The translations under genes and the position numbers were made by a program. The notes below the pieces were generated by a model. The model ran no database searches, was not told the DNA's origin, and was given only the letters and a program-made list of their open reading frames with translations. A stretch of DNA of 64,000 bases from Bradyrhizobium canariense (lineage in GTDB: Bacteria; Pseudomonadota; Alphaproteobacteria; Rhizobiales; Xanthobacteraceae), in assembly GCF_019402665.1 (NCBI RefSeq), contig NZ_VSST01000005.1, positions 1 to 64,000 of the forward strand, given 5' to 3'. Of this stretch, positions 63,347 through 64,000 are shown piece by piece; position 1 is the stretch's first letter; each line of letters opens with the position of its first letter.

Positions 63347-63754
63347 ATGCGTTTCATGTACATCGTTACTTCCCCGAAGCCCCTGGCAGGGCCGTCCCCG
63401 GCGCTGGCGGAGGCGATGCAAAGGATCTCCGAACGGGAGATCAAGGCCGGCCGGATGCTCGACAATGGCGGCCTGATGCCGCTTGCGACGGGCGCGCGGG
63501 TGTATGTCGCGGACGGCGAGCTCAGCGTCATCGACGGCCCGTTCGTGGAGGCCAAGGAGGTGATCGGCGGCTATGCCATTTTCGAATTGCGCGACAAGGA
63601 CGAGGCCCTGGCGATGGCCAAGGAATTCATGCAGTTGCACCTCGACCACATGCCGGGCTGGGAAGGCACCTGCGAATTGCGGGCATTCGCGACGCCGGGC
63701 GTGGACGTGGCCTGTGAGGTCAACGCGCGTGCAGGGGTCGCCGCCCACGCCTGA
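63347..63754 (+). CDS. YciI family DGPF-domain protein
   Basis: 135 residues. The DGPF signature is DGPFVEAKEVIGGYAIFE near residue 65, and the ferredoxin-like fold starts with RFMYIVTSPKPLAGPS. Such proteins are usually genetically linked to ECF42-type sigma factors, and a sigma factor starts 31 bp downstream here. Function of the DGPF protein is unknown. ATG 63347 follows AACAGGAG. Confidence 0.87.
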   Translation: MRFMYIVTSPKPLAGPSPALAEAMQRISEREIKAGRMLDNGGLMPLATGARVYVADGELSVIDGPFVEAKEVIGGYAIFELRDKDEALAMAKEFMQLHLDHMPGWEGTCELRAFATPGVDVACEVNARAGVAAHA

Positions 63755-63785
63755 TGGACAACTCCGCTCGTCTCCTTCGGCGGCG

Positions 63786-64000
63786 ATGACGGCCGCCGAC
63801 ACCGACATCGATCGTGTCATCCGCGCCACCTGGCGCGTCGTGCAGCCGCGGCTGATAGCCACGCTGTCGCGGATGCTGCGCGACGTGCCGCTGGCGGAAG
63901 AGCTGACCCAGGACGCGCTGGTTGCGGCGCTGGAATCCTGGCCCATCGTCGGCGTGCCCGAAAATCCCGGCGCCTGGCTCATGACCGCTGCCAGGCGCCG
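63786..64000 (+). CDS. ECF sigma factor (ECF42-type), N-terminal part, cut by window edge
   Basis: 71 codons to the window end. DRVIRATWRVVQPRLIATLS then LAEELTQDALVAALESWP is the region 2 helix pair of ECF sigma factors, and NPGAWLMTAARRR starts the next helix. The linked DGPF protein gene 31 bp upstream supports ECF42. The C-terminal extension of that group lies outside the window. The ATG at 63786 is a guess, made because the frame is open and GGC-rich upstream. Confidence 0.8.
   Translation, partial: MTAADTDIDRVIRATWRVVQPRLIATLSRMLRDVPLAEELTQDALVAALESWPIVGVPENPGAWLMTAARR

Noticed and set aside
63206..63982. Minus-strand frame of 258 codons opposite the DGPF and sigma genes
   Set aside because: Antisense to both DGPF and ECF motifs; a shadow.
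1..64000. CRISPR array, insertion sequence, prophage or origin
   Set aside because: I saw no evenly spaced repeat-spacer pattern, no transposase or integrase frame and no DnaA-box cluster. The repeats present are dispersed hairpins.

Overview
The window looks like chromosomal DNA of a Bradyrhizobium (high-GC Alphaproteobacteria, Rhizobiales). The signs are a gcrA cell-cycle regulator, a SAM-II riboswitch in front of metZ, a haloalkane dehalogenase very like DbjA of B. japonicum, the aerobic box benzoyl-CoA pathway, and several families of palindromic intergenic repeats usual in that genus. The assignment comes from recognised sequence features, not from a database search. About 65 protein genes, one tRNA-Gly(CCC) and one riboswitch are supported. 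I see no transposase, phage gene, CRISPR array or rRNA.

Layout. 1-3.8 kb: end of a benzoate (box) operon, with a hydrolase tail, boxC and boxB, and two TGCA-N6-TGCA operator-like motifs before boxC. 3.8-9.4 kb: an SDR, a NodB-type deacetylase, an OmpA-domain protein, then a compact TetR-dbjA pair with a palindrome inside a promoter that probably gives a leaderless mRNA. 9.9-17.6 kb: a membrane protein followed by the complete phosphate module phoR-[Pho box]-pstSCAB-phoU-phoB. 17.8-22.7 kb: gcrA (minus) facing argD-argF-hslO, with a GANTC cluster between them, then apaG. 22.9-25.9 kb: opgC with two exported SGNH-like proteins, one apparently a pseudoenzyme. 26-28.6 kb: metZ under a SAM-II riboswitch, divergent from a two-domain dCTP deaminase. 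28.7-38.1 kb: small single genes (PAS, MATE, SRPBCC, VOC, AraC, Ogt, epoxide hydrolase, XRE-cupin, GNAT, DUF1003) and the tRNA. 38.2-46.3 kb: a pentose operon (LacI regulator, xylB, xylA, ABC importer, lactonase) containing an internally deleted aldo/keto reductase. 46.3-57.8 kb: an ATP-grasp protein, ferredoxin-NADP reductase, an FMN glutamate-synthase-like protein, PilZ, a CNNM/CBS protein, a chemoreceptor, TauE/SafE and a fused double-barrel porin. 57.9-64 kb: creatininase, an NMT1-type ABC importer, a hydroxyacid dehydrogenase, a two-domain protease inhibitor, and the start of a DGPF/ECF sigma pair cut by the window edge.

How the genes work together. Most of the window is ordinary core and catabolic content. 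The clearest functional units are benzoyl-CoA epoxidation and cleavage (boxB, boxC), phosphate sensing and import, the end of arginine synthesis (argD, argF), xylose uptake and entry into the pentose phosphate pathway, and the ABC importer with its dehydrogenase. The most interesting candidate system is the opgC-SGNH-pseudoSGNH cassette, which has the parts expected of a transmembrane glucan acylation machine with one degenerate partner. Next are the regulatory architectures: the TetR/dbjA promoter, the GANTC cluster before gcrA, the box operators and the SAM-II attenuator.
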